A DNA stretch of 64,000 nt from NCBI RefSeq assembly GCF_027483985.1, contig NZ_JAIXTJ010000024.1:186001-250000 (forward strand). Direction: 5' to 3'. Of the stretch, positions 1 through 8,622 are shown piece after piece (the stretch's first letter is position 1; every line of letters starts with the position of its first letter). Origin of the DNA: Flavobacterium sp. GTDB taxonomy: Bacteria > Bacteroidota > Bacteroidia > Flavobacteriales > Flavobacteriaceae. The translations under genes were made by a program, and so were the position numbers. The notes under the pieces are model-generated. The model worked only from the letters and a program-made list of their open reading frames with translations, was not told where the DNA came from and ran no database searches.

Positions 1-2
1 GT

Positions 3-362
3 AAGATCGAAGATTATATGGAGTTGAAGCACAAGGCGCAATTATTTGAATCAACTATTGGTGGCGATGTGATTTATATCAAAGAAGGCCATACCGAAAC
101 CAAAGTAAAATTACACGATATTTTATATCTCGAAGCGTTGAAAGATTATACTAAAATTGTTACTTCTACTAAAAGACATTGCGTCTTGACTAGTATTGGA
201 AATCTTTTGAAAGAATCTCATTTTCAATCGTTTATTCGAATACACAGAAGCTTTGCCGTTCAAAAACAATACATCGAAAAGAAAATGACAAACGAACTTT
301 TACTTCATAACGGAACGCTTATTCCTATTGGTAGAAGTTATAAAGAGAATTTGAGTTTATGA
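3..362 (+). CDS. LytTR-type response regulator, C-terminal part (cut by window start)
   Basis: The reading frame is open to the first base of the window, so this is the 3' part of a gene. What remains is a LytTR DNA-binding domain, recognisable from IKEGHTETKVKLHDILYLEA, DYTKIV, SFIRIHRSFAV and the closing IPIGRSYKENL. LytTR domains bind direct repeats near promoters, and in Bacteroidetes they usually follow a receiver domain, which would lie before the window. The stop overlaps the start of the next gene by 4 bases (ATGA), so the two are translationally coupled. The neighbour is a histidine kinase, so this is very probably its cognate regulator. An ATG at position 18 is internal to the domain and is not the gene start. 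Confidence 0.9.
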   Translation, partial: KIEDYMELKHKAQLFESTIGGDVIYIKEGHTETKVKLHDILYLEALKDYTKIVTSTKRHCVLTSIGNLLKESHFQSFIRIHRSFAVQKQYIEKKMTNELLLHNGTLIPIGRSYKENLSL

Positions 363-2245
363 GAAAATTGATTTTTTTATTTCTTATTTCTATACATTTT
401 TTAGGCTATTCACAAATGGAATCTGATAAAAAGTTGGATTCTTTGATGCAAAAATTCTCTGTTCAAAAAGATAGTGAAAAAGCCGCCACTGCAAAGAAAA
501 TCGGATCTTACTATAAAAATAATAGTCAATATTATAAGGCTATAGAATACCAACAAATTGCTCGTGATTTATTTGACAGTGATTCAAATTTATCAATAAA
601 AGAAAAAGAAAAAAATAAAGCCTTGTGTGATATAAATATTGGTGCAGAATACTTCTTTATTGGTGATCATAAAAAAGCAATGGATTATTACATTAAAGCT
701 TATAAAGTATTACCACAAAACATCGATTTATTACTTAATATGGAAGGTGTTTTTTCGAGTCAAAATAATTATGAAAAAGCTTTTTTTTATGCTGAAAAGG
801 CAATGGAAGTAGCTCATAAAACCAAAGATAATTCGGATTTAGATAGAATTTGGTCAATAAAAAGTGATATTTATTTTAGTAAAAAAGATAGTATAAAAGC
901 TTTTGACGCACTTGAAAAGAGTATTGAATTTTCAAAAAAAGAAAAAGATTTTGAACAGTTGGCAATAACTTATACCAATTATGGCGATTTGTTGAAAGAT
1001 TCCAACAGAAAAATGGACTATTATTTAAAATCCAAAGCCTTATGGGATCAATATCAACCTAATAGTTTGCTAGCTATATCAAACAGTATTTCGATAGCAA
1101 ATTTTTATAGAGCAATTGCCGATGATGAGAAGTTGCAGAAAGAAAATCAAATTTCAAAAGACGAAGCGTTAAATAAAGCTGAAAAATTACTTTTAGAACA
1201 AGTAAATAATTGCAAAAAAATTAAGCATCGAGGAAAAAACTTGCAGTACTCTTTAGAGTGCTTAAGCTATGTTTATGAATCGAAAAAAGAGTATAAAAAT
1301 GCTAATGATTATTTTAAAGAATGTGTGATTTTATATGATTCTTTAAATTCAATTGATACTAAAAATAAGATTTTGAATGTAGAATCATCTTTTAAAATTG
1401 GAGAGAAGGATAAAGAGATTCAGCTTAACCAAAGAATAATTGAGCAAGAAAAAAAACAAAAATGGTTTTACCTTTTCGGAATTGGGTTATTAGCCATTAT
1501 TGGAGGTTTACTGTTTTATCAAAGTCGTAATCGTAAAAAAACAAACGAAAAATTGCAACTTTTGAATGCCGAACTCGACCAAGCTAACAAAACTAAAACG
1601 CGTTTTTTTAGTATTTTAAATCACGATTTAAGAAGTCCGGTTGCTAACCTAATTCATTTTCTTCATTTGCAAAAAGACAGTCCGGAGTTGTTGGATGAAG
1701 AAACTAAAAACCGAATGCAAAACAAAACTATTTCGGGCGCAGAAGATTTGCTTTCCTCGATGGAAGATATTTTGTTGTGGAGTAAAGGACAGATGGAGAA
1801 TTTTAAACCACAACCCCAAGAAGTTTTTATAAATCAGCTATTTGAAGATACCAAAAAAGTATTTTCAGGATATCAAAAGATTGCTTTTGAATATGAAAAC
1901 TACAACAACATAAGTGTTTTTACCGATGAAAATTATTTGAAAACTATTGTACGAAATTTGACTAGTAATGCTATAAATGTTTTTACTAACACTGAAAATC
2001 CGAAAATCATTTGGAAAGCGTGGCAAGAAAACGGAAATTCCTTCATGTCAATCACCGATAATGGTCCTGGCGCAAGCAAAGAACAGTTTAAAGCCTTGTA
2101 TGATGATAAAGAAGTAGTCGGAATCAAAACTGGCTTGGGTTTGCATTTAATTCGTGATTTAGCAAAGGCAATTGATTGTGAAATAAAAGTCACTAGTGTT
2201 GTGAATCAAGGAACTACATTTGAACTTTTTTTACCCAAAAAATAA
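359..2245 (+). CDS. TPR-containing sensor histidine kinase
   Basis: The protein has 628 residues. An N-terminal signal sequence (about 1-19, ending GYSQ) is followed by a helical region of tetratricopeptide repeats (about 40-330). One membrane segment lies near 368-388 (WFYLFGIGLLAIIGGLLFYQ), followed by a short coiled coil. The kinase core has an H-box FSILNHDLRSP with the phospho-accepting His near residue 422, an N-box NLTSNAINVF, and ATP lid motifs DNGPG and GLGLHLI. The TPR sensor therefore faces the periplasm and the kinase the cytoplasm. It overlaps the LytTR gene by 4 bases and forms a two-component system with it. The input signal cannot be told from sequence. Confidence 0.93.
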   Translation: MRKLIFLFLISIHFLGYSQMESDKKLDSLMQKFSVQKDSEKAATAKKIGSYYKNNSQYYKAIEYQQIARDLFDSDSNLSIKEKEKNKALCDINIGAEYFFIGDHKKAMDYYIKAYKVLPQNIDLLLNMEGVFSSQNNYEKAFFYAEKAMEVAHKTKDNSDLDRIWSIKSDIYFSKKDSIKAFDALEKSIEFSKKEKDFEQLAITYTNYGDLLKDSNRKMDYYLKSKALWDQYQPNSLLAISNSISIANFYRAIADDEKLQKENQISKDEALNKAEKLLLEQVNNCKKIKHRGKNLQYSLECLSYVYESKKEYKNANDYFKECVILYDSLNSIDTKNKILNVESSFKIGEKDKEIQLNQRIIEQEKKQKWFYLFGIGLLAIIGGLLFYQSRNRKKTNEKLQLLNAELDQANKTKTRFFSILNHDLRSPVANLIHFLHLQKDSPELLDEETKNRMQNKTISGAEDLLSSMEDILLWSKGQMENFKPQPQEVFINQLFEDTKKVFSGYQKIAFEYENYNNISVFTDENYLKTIVRNLTSNAINVFTNTENPKIIWKAWQENGNSFMSITDNGPGASKEQFKALYDDKEVVGIKTGLGLHLIRDLAKAIDCEIKVTSVVNQGTTFELFLPKK

Positions 2246-2421
2246 ACTGTTATCGCCTTTTTTTCCTATGATTTTAGAGAAATTTTTCTTTGCAACTACT
2301 GTTTGTTTTAAGTAAAGATTTGAATTATTTTTTTTTCACAAATTTTATATTTTTCCCATTACTTCTTGCGGTTTGATATCACTTACTATTTTTTTTAAGG
2401 GAAATAGCTATTGGTTTTAAT

Positions 2422-2449
2422 AAAAAAAACACCTCGTTAAAGGTGTTTT
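2422..2449 (-). terminator. Intrinsic terminator of the acyl-CoA ligase gene
   Basis: A 9-bp perfect stem (AAAACACCT / AGGTGTTTT) closes a 6-base loop. Read on the minus strand it directly follows the stop of the ligase gene and ends in a run of T. Confidence 0.85.
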
Positions 2450-2454
2450 GATTG

Positions 2455-4233
2455 TTATTCATTTTTGTATATCTTATCGTAAAGATCTTTGTATTTTTCT
2501 CTTACTATTTTACGTTTAAGTTTTAAAGTTGGTGTTAGTTCGCCGCCATCAATGCTCCAAATATTTGGTGTTAATTCAAAGCGTTTTATCATTTCCCAAT
2601 TTCCAAATTTTTTGTTGATTTCGTTTACTTCCTCTTGAATTCGGGCAATTACTTTTGGGTGTGACGCAATTTCTTCGTTTAGGTCACCAATATCTACGTG
2701 GTGGCGTTTTGCCCATTCTCTAACAAAATCAAAACTTGGTTGAATGAAGGCTGCTGGCATTTTTTCGCCATCTCCAATTACCATTATTTGTTCGATAAAG
2801 AGCGATTGTTTCATCGCATTTTCAATTAATTGAGGAGCAATGTATTTTCCTCCCGAAGTTTTGAACATTTCCTTTTTTCTATCGGTGATTTTCAAGAAGC
2901 CTTGTGCATCGATTTCGCCAATGTCTCCAGTATGAAAGAAGCCGTCTTTAATTACTTCATCGGTCAATTGTTGGTCTTTGTAGTAACCCATCATTACGTT
3001 TGGTCCTTTGCAAAGGATTTCGCCATCCTCTGCAATTTTTACTTCTACTTTATTGATGACTTTTCCAACGCATCCTACCTTAAATCCGCCATTTCTCATA
3101 TCGTTTACCGAAATCACAGGTGAAGTTTCGGTTAAACCGTAACCTTCCATAACGGGCATTCCTGCTGCTGCAAAAATTCTTGTCAATCTTGGTTGTAAGG
3201 CAGCACTTCCTGAAACCATTACGGTCAAATTACCGCCCAAACCTTCTTGCCATTTGCTAAAAATAAGTTTTCTCGCGATTTTGAGTTGGGTTTCATACCA
3301 AAATCCGTTTGCGCCATAAGGTTCGTATTTTAGTCCTAAATCAATTGCCCAAAAGAATAATTTCTTTTTAATTCCGGTTAATTCTGTTCCTTTGGCATAA
3401 ATTTTATCGTATACTTTTTCTAATAATCTTGGCACTACAGAGAATACAGTAGGTTTAACTTCTTTAATGTTATCAGAAAGTTTATCGATCGATTCAGCGA
3501 AATAAATTGCTACCGAGTAGTATTGATAAATGTATAAGATAACTCGTTCAAAAATATGACAAATAGGTAAGAAGCTTAGTGCGCGACTTGTTCCTTCTTC
3601 AAATGGAATTCGAGGCGAACTGTCTAAAACATTAGAAACAATATTATTGTGCGAAAGCATTACACCTTTAGGTTTTCCTGTGGTTCCAGAAGTGTAAATT
3701 ATGGTCGCCATATCTGCAGGTGAGACATTGTTTTTTCTATCTTCAACTACATCTTGATTGGATTGATCTTCACCTAAAGCCAAAACTTCCGTCCAATTTT
3801 TGCAATTATTGATGTCATCAAAAGAGTAAATTTCTTTTAAAAGCGGAAGGTTTTTTTGAATGGTTTTCAATTTTTCTAAAACCACAAAATCCGAAACAAA
3901 GCAATAAGTAGCTTCCGAATGGTTTAAAATATATTCATAATCTTCTGCTGATATTGTTGGATAAATTGGCACGGTTTGCGCACCTGTTTGCAGTACGCCG
4001 ATATCCATAATATTCCATTCTGTTCGATTTGCAGAAGAAATAATGGCCACTTTATCGTTTTTTTCAATACCCATTCGCAGTAAAGCACGAGAAATTGCAT
4101 TAGCCTTATCAACATACTCTTGGGTAGAGGTTTTTACCCAAACGCCATTGTATTTTGTAACAAGGCAATCAGGAACATTATTTTTTTCTAATTGATAGTA
4201 TGGAAAATCAAAAAGACGCGTAATTGGTATCAT
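2455..4233 (-). CDS. AMP-forming long-chain acyl-CoA synthetase
   Basis: The protein has 592 residues, the usual length for FadD15-like long-chain fatty-acid CoA ligases of Bacteroidetes. It carries the ANL-superfamily signatures in order: the phosphate-binding loop YTSGTTGKPKGVMLSH (about 178-195), the adenine-binding GYGLTETSPV (about 363), the hinge TDRKKEM (about 450) and a C-terminal catalytic region. The enzyme activates fatty acids with ATP to acyl-AMP and then acyl-CoA, at the inner face of the membrane. It stands alone between a plus-strand kinase gene and a divergent membrane enzyme, with its own terminator. Chain-length preference cannot be read from sequence. Confidence 0.93.
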   Translation of the reverse strand: MIPITRLFDFPYYQLEKNNVPDCLVTKYNGVWVKTSTQEYVDKANAISRALLRMGIEKNDKVAIISSANRTEWNIMDIGVLQTGAQTVPIYPTISAEDYEYILNHSEATYCFVSDFVVLEKLKTIQKNLPLLKEIYSFDDINNCKNWTEVLALGEDQSNQDVVEDRKNNVSPADMATIIYTSGTTGKPKGVMLSHNNIVSNVLDSSPRIPFEEGTSRALSFLPICHIFERVILYIYQYYSVAIYFAESIDKLSDNIKEVKPTVFSVVPRLLEKVYDKIYAKGTELTGIKKKLFFWAIDLGLKYEPYGANGFWYETQLKIARKLIFSKWQEGLGGNLTVMVSGSAALQPRLTRIFAAAGMPVMEGYGLTETSPVISVNDMRNGGFKVGCVGKVINKVEVKIAEDGEILCKGPNVMMGYYKDQQLTDEVIKDGFFHTGDIGEIDAQGFLKITDRKKEMFKTSGGKYIAPQLIENAMKQSLFIEQIMVIGDGEKMPAAFIQPSFDFVREWAKRHHVDIGDLNEEIASHPKVIARIQEEVNEINKKFGNWEMIKRFELTPNIWSIDGGELTPTLKLKRKIVREKYKDLYDKIYKNE

Positions 4234-4310
4234 TGGAGTTAAATTTGATGCAAATTAATTAATAAATTACACATTAACAATTTATTTTTAAATATCCTTT
4301 TCCAATTTAG

Positions 4311-4318
4311 TAATTTTG
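4311..4318 (+). promoter_or_regulatory. Bacteroidetes -7 box for the LtaS-like gene
   Basis: TAATTTTG matches TAnnTTTG 23 bases before the ATG of the next gene. No clear TTTG -33 box is visible at the expected distance. Confidence 0.5.
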
Positions 4319-4340
4319 CCAAAATTCTACTTTTCTCTTC

Positions 4341-6260
4341 ATGAATAGATTTCCTAGATTAAACGAATATAAAGTGCTGTTTTACAGAATAGGTTTGGCT
4401 TATTTGTTTTATACCATTGCACGAGTTTTATTCTTTTTTTACAATAAAAATTTAATAAAAATTGATTCCTTTTTTGATTTTATAAAATTGAGTTATCACG
4501 CTTTAGCCTTTGATACTACCACTATTATTTATGCCAATTCGCTTTTTATACTATTATCGATTTTGCCTTTGGTTATCAATACTAGAACGACTTTTCAAAA
4601 GGTGCTATTCTACCTTTATTTTACTATCAATTTGATTTTTTATGCGGCTAATTTTATAGATTTTATTTACTATAAATATACCTTCAATAGAAGTACACGA
4701 GCGTCTTTAGATACTTTACAAAACGAAAGTAATAAAGCTTCCTTGTTGTTCAATTTTGTTATTAATTATTGGCACGTTTTTGTTCTGTTTTTTGGTTTAG
4801 CCTATTTATGGGTTTATTTGTACAAAAAAGTAGCATTTAAACCACAAGAAACTACTTTTTCAGTAAAATATTTTTTAGCCTCAGTTGTCAGTTTTCTGCT
4901 TATCGCTACTTTGTGTATTGGCGGTATTAGAGGTGATTTCAAAAAAAGTACGCGACCAATTAATTTGCTTGACGCTAGCAGGTTTGTTACCGATGCTTCT
5001 CAAGCCGATTTTGTTTTAAATACGCCGTTTGCCATCATTAGAACGTGGAATACCAATACGTTTAAGAAAGTAAATTTGGTAGACCAAGCCACTATTGATT
5101 CCTTAATCGTACCAGTAAAACAGTATAAAAACAATCCGAAAACCAAGCCTAATGTGGTAATATTGATTTTAGAAAGTTATGCCAAAGAATACATTAGCGC
5201 ATTCAATAAAGAGATGAATATCCCGAATTACAAAGGGTATTCTCCGTTTGTAGATTCATTGGCACAACACAGTATGATTTATACTAATGGTTATGCAAAT
5301 GGTTATAAATCTATTCACGGAATGTCATCTGTAATTGCAGGAATACCTTCTTTTAAAGATGCTTTTACATCGTCACCTTATCCGAAGCAGAAAATAGAAT
5401 CTTTAGTATCTGTTTTGAAAGGAGAAGGTTATGATACTTCGTTTTTTCACGGCGCACCAAACGGTTCGATGGGATTTTTAGGATTTGGAAATATTTTAGG
5501 ATATGACCATTATTATGGTAAGAACGAATATAACAACGATGCCGATTTTGATGGCGTTTGGGGCATTTGGGACGAACCTTTTATGCAGTACTTTAACAAA
5601 ACCATTTCCAAGAAGCAACAACCTTTTATGGCTACTTTATTTTCGGTTTCTTCACACGAACCTTATATCGTTCCAGATAAATATAAAGGGAAATTTCCGA
5701 AAGGCGATAATCCCATTCACCAATGTATTGGCTATACTGATTATGCTTTAAAGCAATTTTTTAATGCCGCTAAAAAAGAAAAATGGTATGAAAACACTAT
5801 TTTTGTTTTGGTTGCCGACCACGATAATTTGATTTATTATGAAGACTACTTAAAAGATCAAAATTTTCATACGGTTCCTATCTTGTTCTTTTCACCAAAT
5901 AAAAAATATGTGGGCGTAAATAATGATTGGGCGCAACAAATTGACATTTATCCGACATTGCTAGATATGATGGGTTACGACAAGCCTTTTAGAAGTTGGG
6001 GTAGAAGTTTGATAAGCGAGAAAAAGGTGCCACCTTTCGTGATGCGTTATTCTTCTGATCATTATCAAATGATGAGTGGTAATTATATTTGTACCTTTGA
6101 TGGCGAAAAAGCGGTTGGTTTTTACAATAAAAACGATAAAGATTTAAAATACAACTTGATTAAGAAGCGCAATGCTGAGATGAATTTATTAGAAGCGCGA
6201 TGCAAAGCTTTCTTGCAAGATTACATGCAGCGCATTATAGATAAAAAATTAGATAAATAA
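4341..6260 (+). CDS. LtaS/sulfatase-family membrane phosphotransferase
   Basis: The 639-residue protein has about five N-terminal membrane helices (to about residue 205) and then a large extracytoplasmic sulfatase/alkaline-phosphatase fold. Metal-site motifs are NVVILILES (about 270) and VADHDN (about 490). The position where LtaS has its nucleophilic Thr seems to be Ser324 (YKSIHG). Family members transfer phosphoglycerol or phosphoethanolamine groups, or hydrolyse phosphate or sulfate esters, at the cell surface. Gram-negative Bacteroidetes lack lipoteichoic acid, so a role in lipid or glycan head-group modification is more likely. The next gene starts 2 bases after its stop, so they form an operon. 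The exact substrate is unknown. Confidence 0.85.
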   Translation: MNRFPRLNEYKVLFYRIGLAYLFYTIARVLFFFYNKNLIKIDSFFDFIKLSYHALAFDTTTIIYANSLFILLSILPLVINTRTTFQKVLFYLYFTINLIFYAANFIDFIYYKYTFNRSTRASLDTLQNESNKASLLFNFVINYWHVFVLFFGLAYLWVYLYKKVAFKPQETTFSVKYFLASVVSFLLIATLCIGGIRGDFKKSTRPINLLDASRFVTDASQADFVLNTPFAIIRTWNTNTFKKVNLVDQATIDSLIVPVKQYKNNPKTKPNVVILILESYAKEYISAFNKEMNIPNYKGYSPFVDSLAQHSMIYTNGYANGYKSIHGMSSVIAGIPSFKDAFTSSPYPKQKIESLVSVLKGEGYDTSFFHGAPNGSMGFLGFGNILGYDHYYGKNEYNNDADFDGVWGIWDEPFMQYFNKTISKKQQPFMATLFSVSSHEPYIVPDKYKGKFPKGDNPIHQCIGYTDYALKQFFNAAKKEKWYENTIFVLVADHDNLIYYEDYLKDQNFHTVPILFFSPNKKYVGVNNDWAQQIDIYPTLLDMMGYDKPFRSWGRSLISEKKVPPFVMRYSSDHYQMMSGNYICTFDGEKAVGFYNKNDKDLKYNLIKKRNAEMNLLEARCKAFLQDYMQRIIDKKLDK

Positions 6261-6261
6261 G

Positions 6262-6849
6262 ATGAGTACTAAAAAAAAGATAGTTATTGCCTTGGTTTTT
6301 GTGGTTTTGATTGCCAGCGGAAAGTATGTTTACGACCGACATATCAACCATAATTTTATGGAAATTACTGAAGGTAAAGTCTATAAAAGTGGCGTTATTC
6401 CTCCAGATGAAATTGCTGATTATGTAAAAAAATACAAAATCAAATCTATTGTAGACTTGCGCTTTCCCGGTACAGGAGATGATGTGAACAATCCTGAAGT
6501 TCCGGAAGAATTGCGAGCAGAAAAAGTAGCCGTTGAAAAAATTCCAGGTGTAAATTATTTTAATAACGGATCGGATCAAGTTCCGAAACAAGAGAATTTA
6601 GATTCTTTTTTCAAAATAATGGACAATCAAGACAATTATCCTGTTTTAATTCATTGCTACCACGGAATTGGTCGTGCGCAAATGTATTCTGCCATTTACA
6701 GAATCGAGTATGAAGGTTTCACTAACGAAGAGGCAAGGAGTAAAGCTGCTTTTCCAGTACTCTTTAGTTCTTTTGATGATGGAAAACCCAAAGGAGAGTT
6801 TCTAAAAGCCTACAAGAGCCGAAAACAAAAGGCTGACGAAAATAAATAA
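6262..6849 (+). CDS. Membrane-anchored dual-specificity/tyrosine phosphatase-like protein
   Basis: The protein has 195 residues. An N-terminal hydrophobic helix (about 6-21, IVIALVFVVLIASGKYVY) anchors or exports it. The rest is a cysteine-phosphatase domain with the signature HCYHGIGR (Cx5R; Cys near 132, Arg six residues later) and an upstream VDLRFPG loop typical of the DSP/PTP-like fold. It follows the LtaS-like gene by 2 bases and precedes a strong terminator, so the two are one operon. A periplasmic phosphatase acting on a product or lipid handled by the LtaS-like enzyme is a reasonable inference, but the substrate (protein, lipid or inositol phosphate) is not determined. Confidence 0.8.
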   Translation: MSTKKKIVIALVFVVLIASGKYVYDRHINHNFMEITEGKVYKSGVIPPDEIADYVKKYKIKSIVDLRFPGTGDDVNNPEVPEELRAEKVAVEKIPGVNYFNNGSDQVPKQENLDSFFKIMDNQDNYPVLIHCYHGIGRAQMYSAIYRIEYEGFTNEEARSKAAFPVLFSSFDDGKPKGEFLKAYKSRKQKADENK

Positions 6850-6852
6850 AGT

Positions 6853-6883
6853 AAAAAGCGATTCGAAAGAGTCGCTTTTTTTT
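6853..6883 (+). terminator. Intrinsic terminator after the phosphatase gene
   Basis: A 12-bp stem (AAAAAGCGATTC / GAGTCGCTTTTT, one G-T pair) has a GAAA tetraloop and continues into T residues. Confidence 0.9.
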
Positions 6884-7037
6884 GTTTATAAATTTATATT
6901 TTGTTTAATCTTGTAAACATCGTTTCTTTTCCTTTTATTTAAACTACCTTTAGATAAATTATTGATTAAGTGATTTTTATGTAAAAATATTGTTTTACAA
7001 AATTATGTAGTGTGATTTTTACAATTCAACACTTTTA

Positions 7038-7075
7038 AAATGTAACGTTTTTAATTACAAATAACGTCAACTTTG
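7038..7075 (+). promoter_or_regulatory. Putative stress-type promoter of the cupin gene
   Basis: AAATGTAA is followed after exactly 22 bases by CAACTTTG, a -7-like box. The same arrangement with the same spacing occurs before the CsbD, BON and small-membrane-protein genes, which suggests a shared sigma factor or activator. The start codon lies 51 bases downstream. Confidence 0.5.
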
Positions 7076-7126
7076 CTTAGGATAATAATTTTATAAAAGA
7101 ACAACAAAATAATTATTCAGAAGAAA

Positions 7127-7483
7127 ATGATGAAAAAAATCAATGAGACTTTAGAACTAGAAAAAGGCAAAACTCATATTGTAGTAGAAATTATTGAGTA
7201 CATGCCTAATGCTATTGTAAGTAAAACTATTATCAAGAAAACCACAGGTAACGTAACCGTCTCTTCCTTTGATGCAGGTGAGGAATTGGATGAAAAAATT
7301 TCTCCCTTTGACTCTTACATCCAAATTATTGATGGCGTTGCCGAATTAACGCTTAACGATAAAAAAATTAAATTAAAATTAGGCGATGGAATAATAATTC
7401 CGGCGCATTCTAAGCATCATTTTAATGCTAATGTGCAGTTTAAAATGATTTCGACAGTAATAAAAAGTGGTTATGAAGATTAA
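7127..7483 (+). CDS. Cupin-domain protein
   Basis: The 118-residue protein is a single small beta-barrel. Recognisable cupin features are the glycine-rich turn YIQIIDGVAELTLNDKK and the second motif LGDGIIIPAHSKHHFNA, whose His residues could hold a metal. There is no signal peptide, so it is cytosolic. Related small cupins near stress genes are annotated only as cupin-domain proteins; some bind metals or small ligands. It is preceded by a promoter of the type shared with the CsbD, BON and UspA genes and followed 48 bases later by an AraC-type regulator, so it probably belongs to the same stress response. The ligand is not known. The second ATG (3 bases later) is an equally possible start. 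Confidence 0.8.
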   Translation: MMKKINETLELEKGKTHIVVEIIEYMPNAIVSKTIIKKTTGNVTVSSFDAGEELDEKISPFDSYIQIIDGVAELTLNDKKIKLKLGDGIIIPAHSKHHFNANVQFKMISTVIKSGYED

Positions 7484-7531
7484 ATAAATTTTTAGCAAAA
7501 CTTAATTTGTTGGTAAAAAAATCAAAAAGTT

Positions 7532-8104
7532 ATGATTCTATATATTAAATATATGGTTAGTCTTCGATGTAAAATGATGGTTAAAGAAGAATTGAAGAAA
7601 TTAGGTTTGCATTATGTTATTGTAGATTTGGGAATGGTAGAAATATTAGAAGATACAACACCAGAACAATTCGAGCAGTTGAAACAGAATTTAGCTAAAT
7701 CGGGATTAGAATTATTAGATGATAAAAAAGCGATTTTGATTGAACGAATTAAGAATGTGATTATAGAATTGGTTCACTACACCGATGAACTTCCTAAAGT
7801 AAATTATTCCGATTATATCAGTGAAAAATTAAATCACGATTATACTTATTTATCTAATATTTTTTCGGAGGTTAAAGGAATCACCATTCAACAATATATT
7901 ATCAATCACAAGATTGAACGTGCCAAAGAGTTGCTTTTGTATGATGAAATGAATTTAACTGAAATTGCTTATATCTTAAATTATAGCAGTGTAGCGCATT
8001 TATCCAATCAGTTTAAAAAAATAACAGGACTTTCACCTTCTTTTTTCAAAAATTTAAAAAAACGAAAACAATCCAAATTAAGAGAAAACTTAGAAAACAT
8101 TTAA
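7532..8104 (+). CDS. AraC-family regulator with an HMA-like N-terminal domain
   Basis: The 190-residue protein has a C-terminal AraC/XylS double helix-turn-helix (about 90-185: KINHKIERAKELL-like core, LTEIAYILNYSSVAHLSNQFKK, GLSPSFFK). The first 70 residues resemble the heavy-metal-associated ferredoxin fold that begins many flavobacterial AraC proteins with a metal-binding MVCNRC-type loop. Here that loop reads MVSLRC, so one of the two cysteines is lost. Metal sensing through a CxxC pair is therefore doubtful. It lies between the cupin and CsbD genes and ends in a terminator. It could regulate its stress-gene neighbours, but no operator could be assigned. Confidence 0.85.
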   Translation: MILYIKYMVSLRCKMMVKEELKKLGLHYVIVDLGMVEILEDTTPEQFEQLKQNLAKSGLELLDDKKAILIERIKNVIIELVHYTDELPKVNYSDYISEKLNHDYTYLSNIFSEVKGITIQQYIINHKIERAKELLLYDEMNLTEIAYILNYSSVAHLSNQFKKITGLSPSFFKNLKKRKQSKLRENLENI

Positions 8105-8126
8105 CCTACAAAATTCGCACACAACT

Positions 8127-8153
8127 AAACATCCGTAACTGGGTGTTTTTTTT
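8127..8153 (+). terminator. Intrinsic terminator after the AraC gene
   Basis: AAACATCC pairs with GGGTGTTT (one G-T pair) around a 6-base loop, followed by a run of T. Confidence 0.8.
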
Positions 8154-8207
8154 GTTTTATTTTTTAAATCATTGTAAACAAGTGATTTGTGTAATTTTAA
8201 TTAAGGA

Positions 8208-8245
8208 TTGTGTAAGCTATTTTGTACAGAAGTGTTGCACCTTTG
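8208..8245 (+). promoter_or_regulatory. Putative stress-type promoter of the CsbD gene
   Basis: TTGTGTAA, then exactly 22 bases, then CACCTTTG. The layout is identical to the elements at 7038, 12075 and 13318. The ATG of the CsbD gene lies 35 bases after the -7 box. Confidence 0.55.
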
Positions 8246-8280
8246 GTATATCAAAATGGAACTATCAAATTAAAATTATT

Positions 8281-8505
8281 ATGGAAGCAAAAAGCAACAA
8301 AAGTACAGAAGCCCTAAAAATTTCGGGTGATTGGAGTCAACAAGCAGATGATTTAAAAGACAAATTTCCGCAACTTACTGATGCCGATTTAAAGTTCGAA
8401 CGTGGTAAAGAAGAAGATTTGATAAAACGATTAGAATTACGCCTTCATAAAAAACGTGAAGAGGTCATTAATATCATCAAAAAAGTACAACCTACAACAG
8501 TATAA
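8281..8505 (+). CDS. CsbD-like general stress protein
   Basis: The protein has 74 residues, hydrophilic and helical. It carries the CsbD/UPF0337 pattern: a W-x-x-x-x-D-LK(D/G)KFPQLTDADLKFERGKE stretch and a C-terminal REEVINIIKK helix. CsbD is a sigmaB-controlled stress protein in Bacillus, and homologues are induced by osmotic, phosphate or stationary-phase stress; the molecular role is unknown. The start at 8281 was chosen because the family begins here. An in-frame start at 8143 would run back through the terminator T-tract and encode an unrelated hydrophobic sequence. It has its own promoter and is followed by a terminator. Confidence 0.88.
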   Translation: MEAKSNKSTEALKISGDWSQQADDLKDKFPQLTDADLKFERGKEEDLIKRLELRLHKKREEVINIIKKVQPTTV

Positions 8506-8572
8506 ACTGACTTGATTATGTGGGCAACGTAGAGTTTACGAGATACTACGAATACATGTAAGAGTCATTAAT

Positions 8573-8603
8573 AAGCGCAGTTTTAAAATGCTGCGCTTTT
8601 TTT
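8573..8603 (+). terminator. Terminator-like hairpin between the CsbD and GH130 genes
   Basis: AAGCGCAG pairs with CTGCGCTT across a 10-base loop and is followed by T residues. It ends only 20 bases before the GH130 start, so that gene must rely on read-through or on a promoter inside the hairpin region. Confidence 0.75.
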
Positions 8604-8622
8604 ATCCTTAAACAAGAAGGTT

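Noticed and set aside
4341..6260. True lipoteichoic acid synthase
   Set aside because: The fold is LtaS-like, but the organism is Gram-negative and the nucleophile position appears to be Ser, so only family membership is claimed.
8143..8280. An extended N-terminus for the CsbD-like protein
   Set aside because: It would be translated from the T-tract of the previous terminator and lies before the promoter; the CsbD family begins at 8281.
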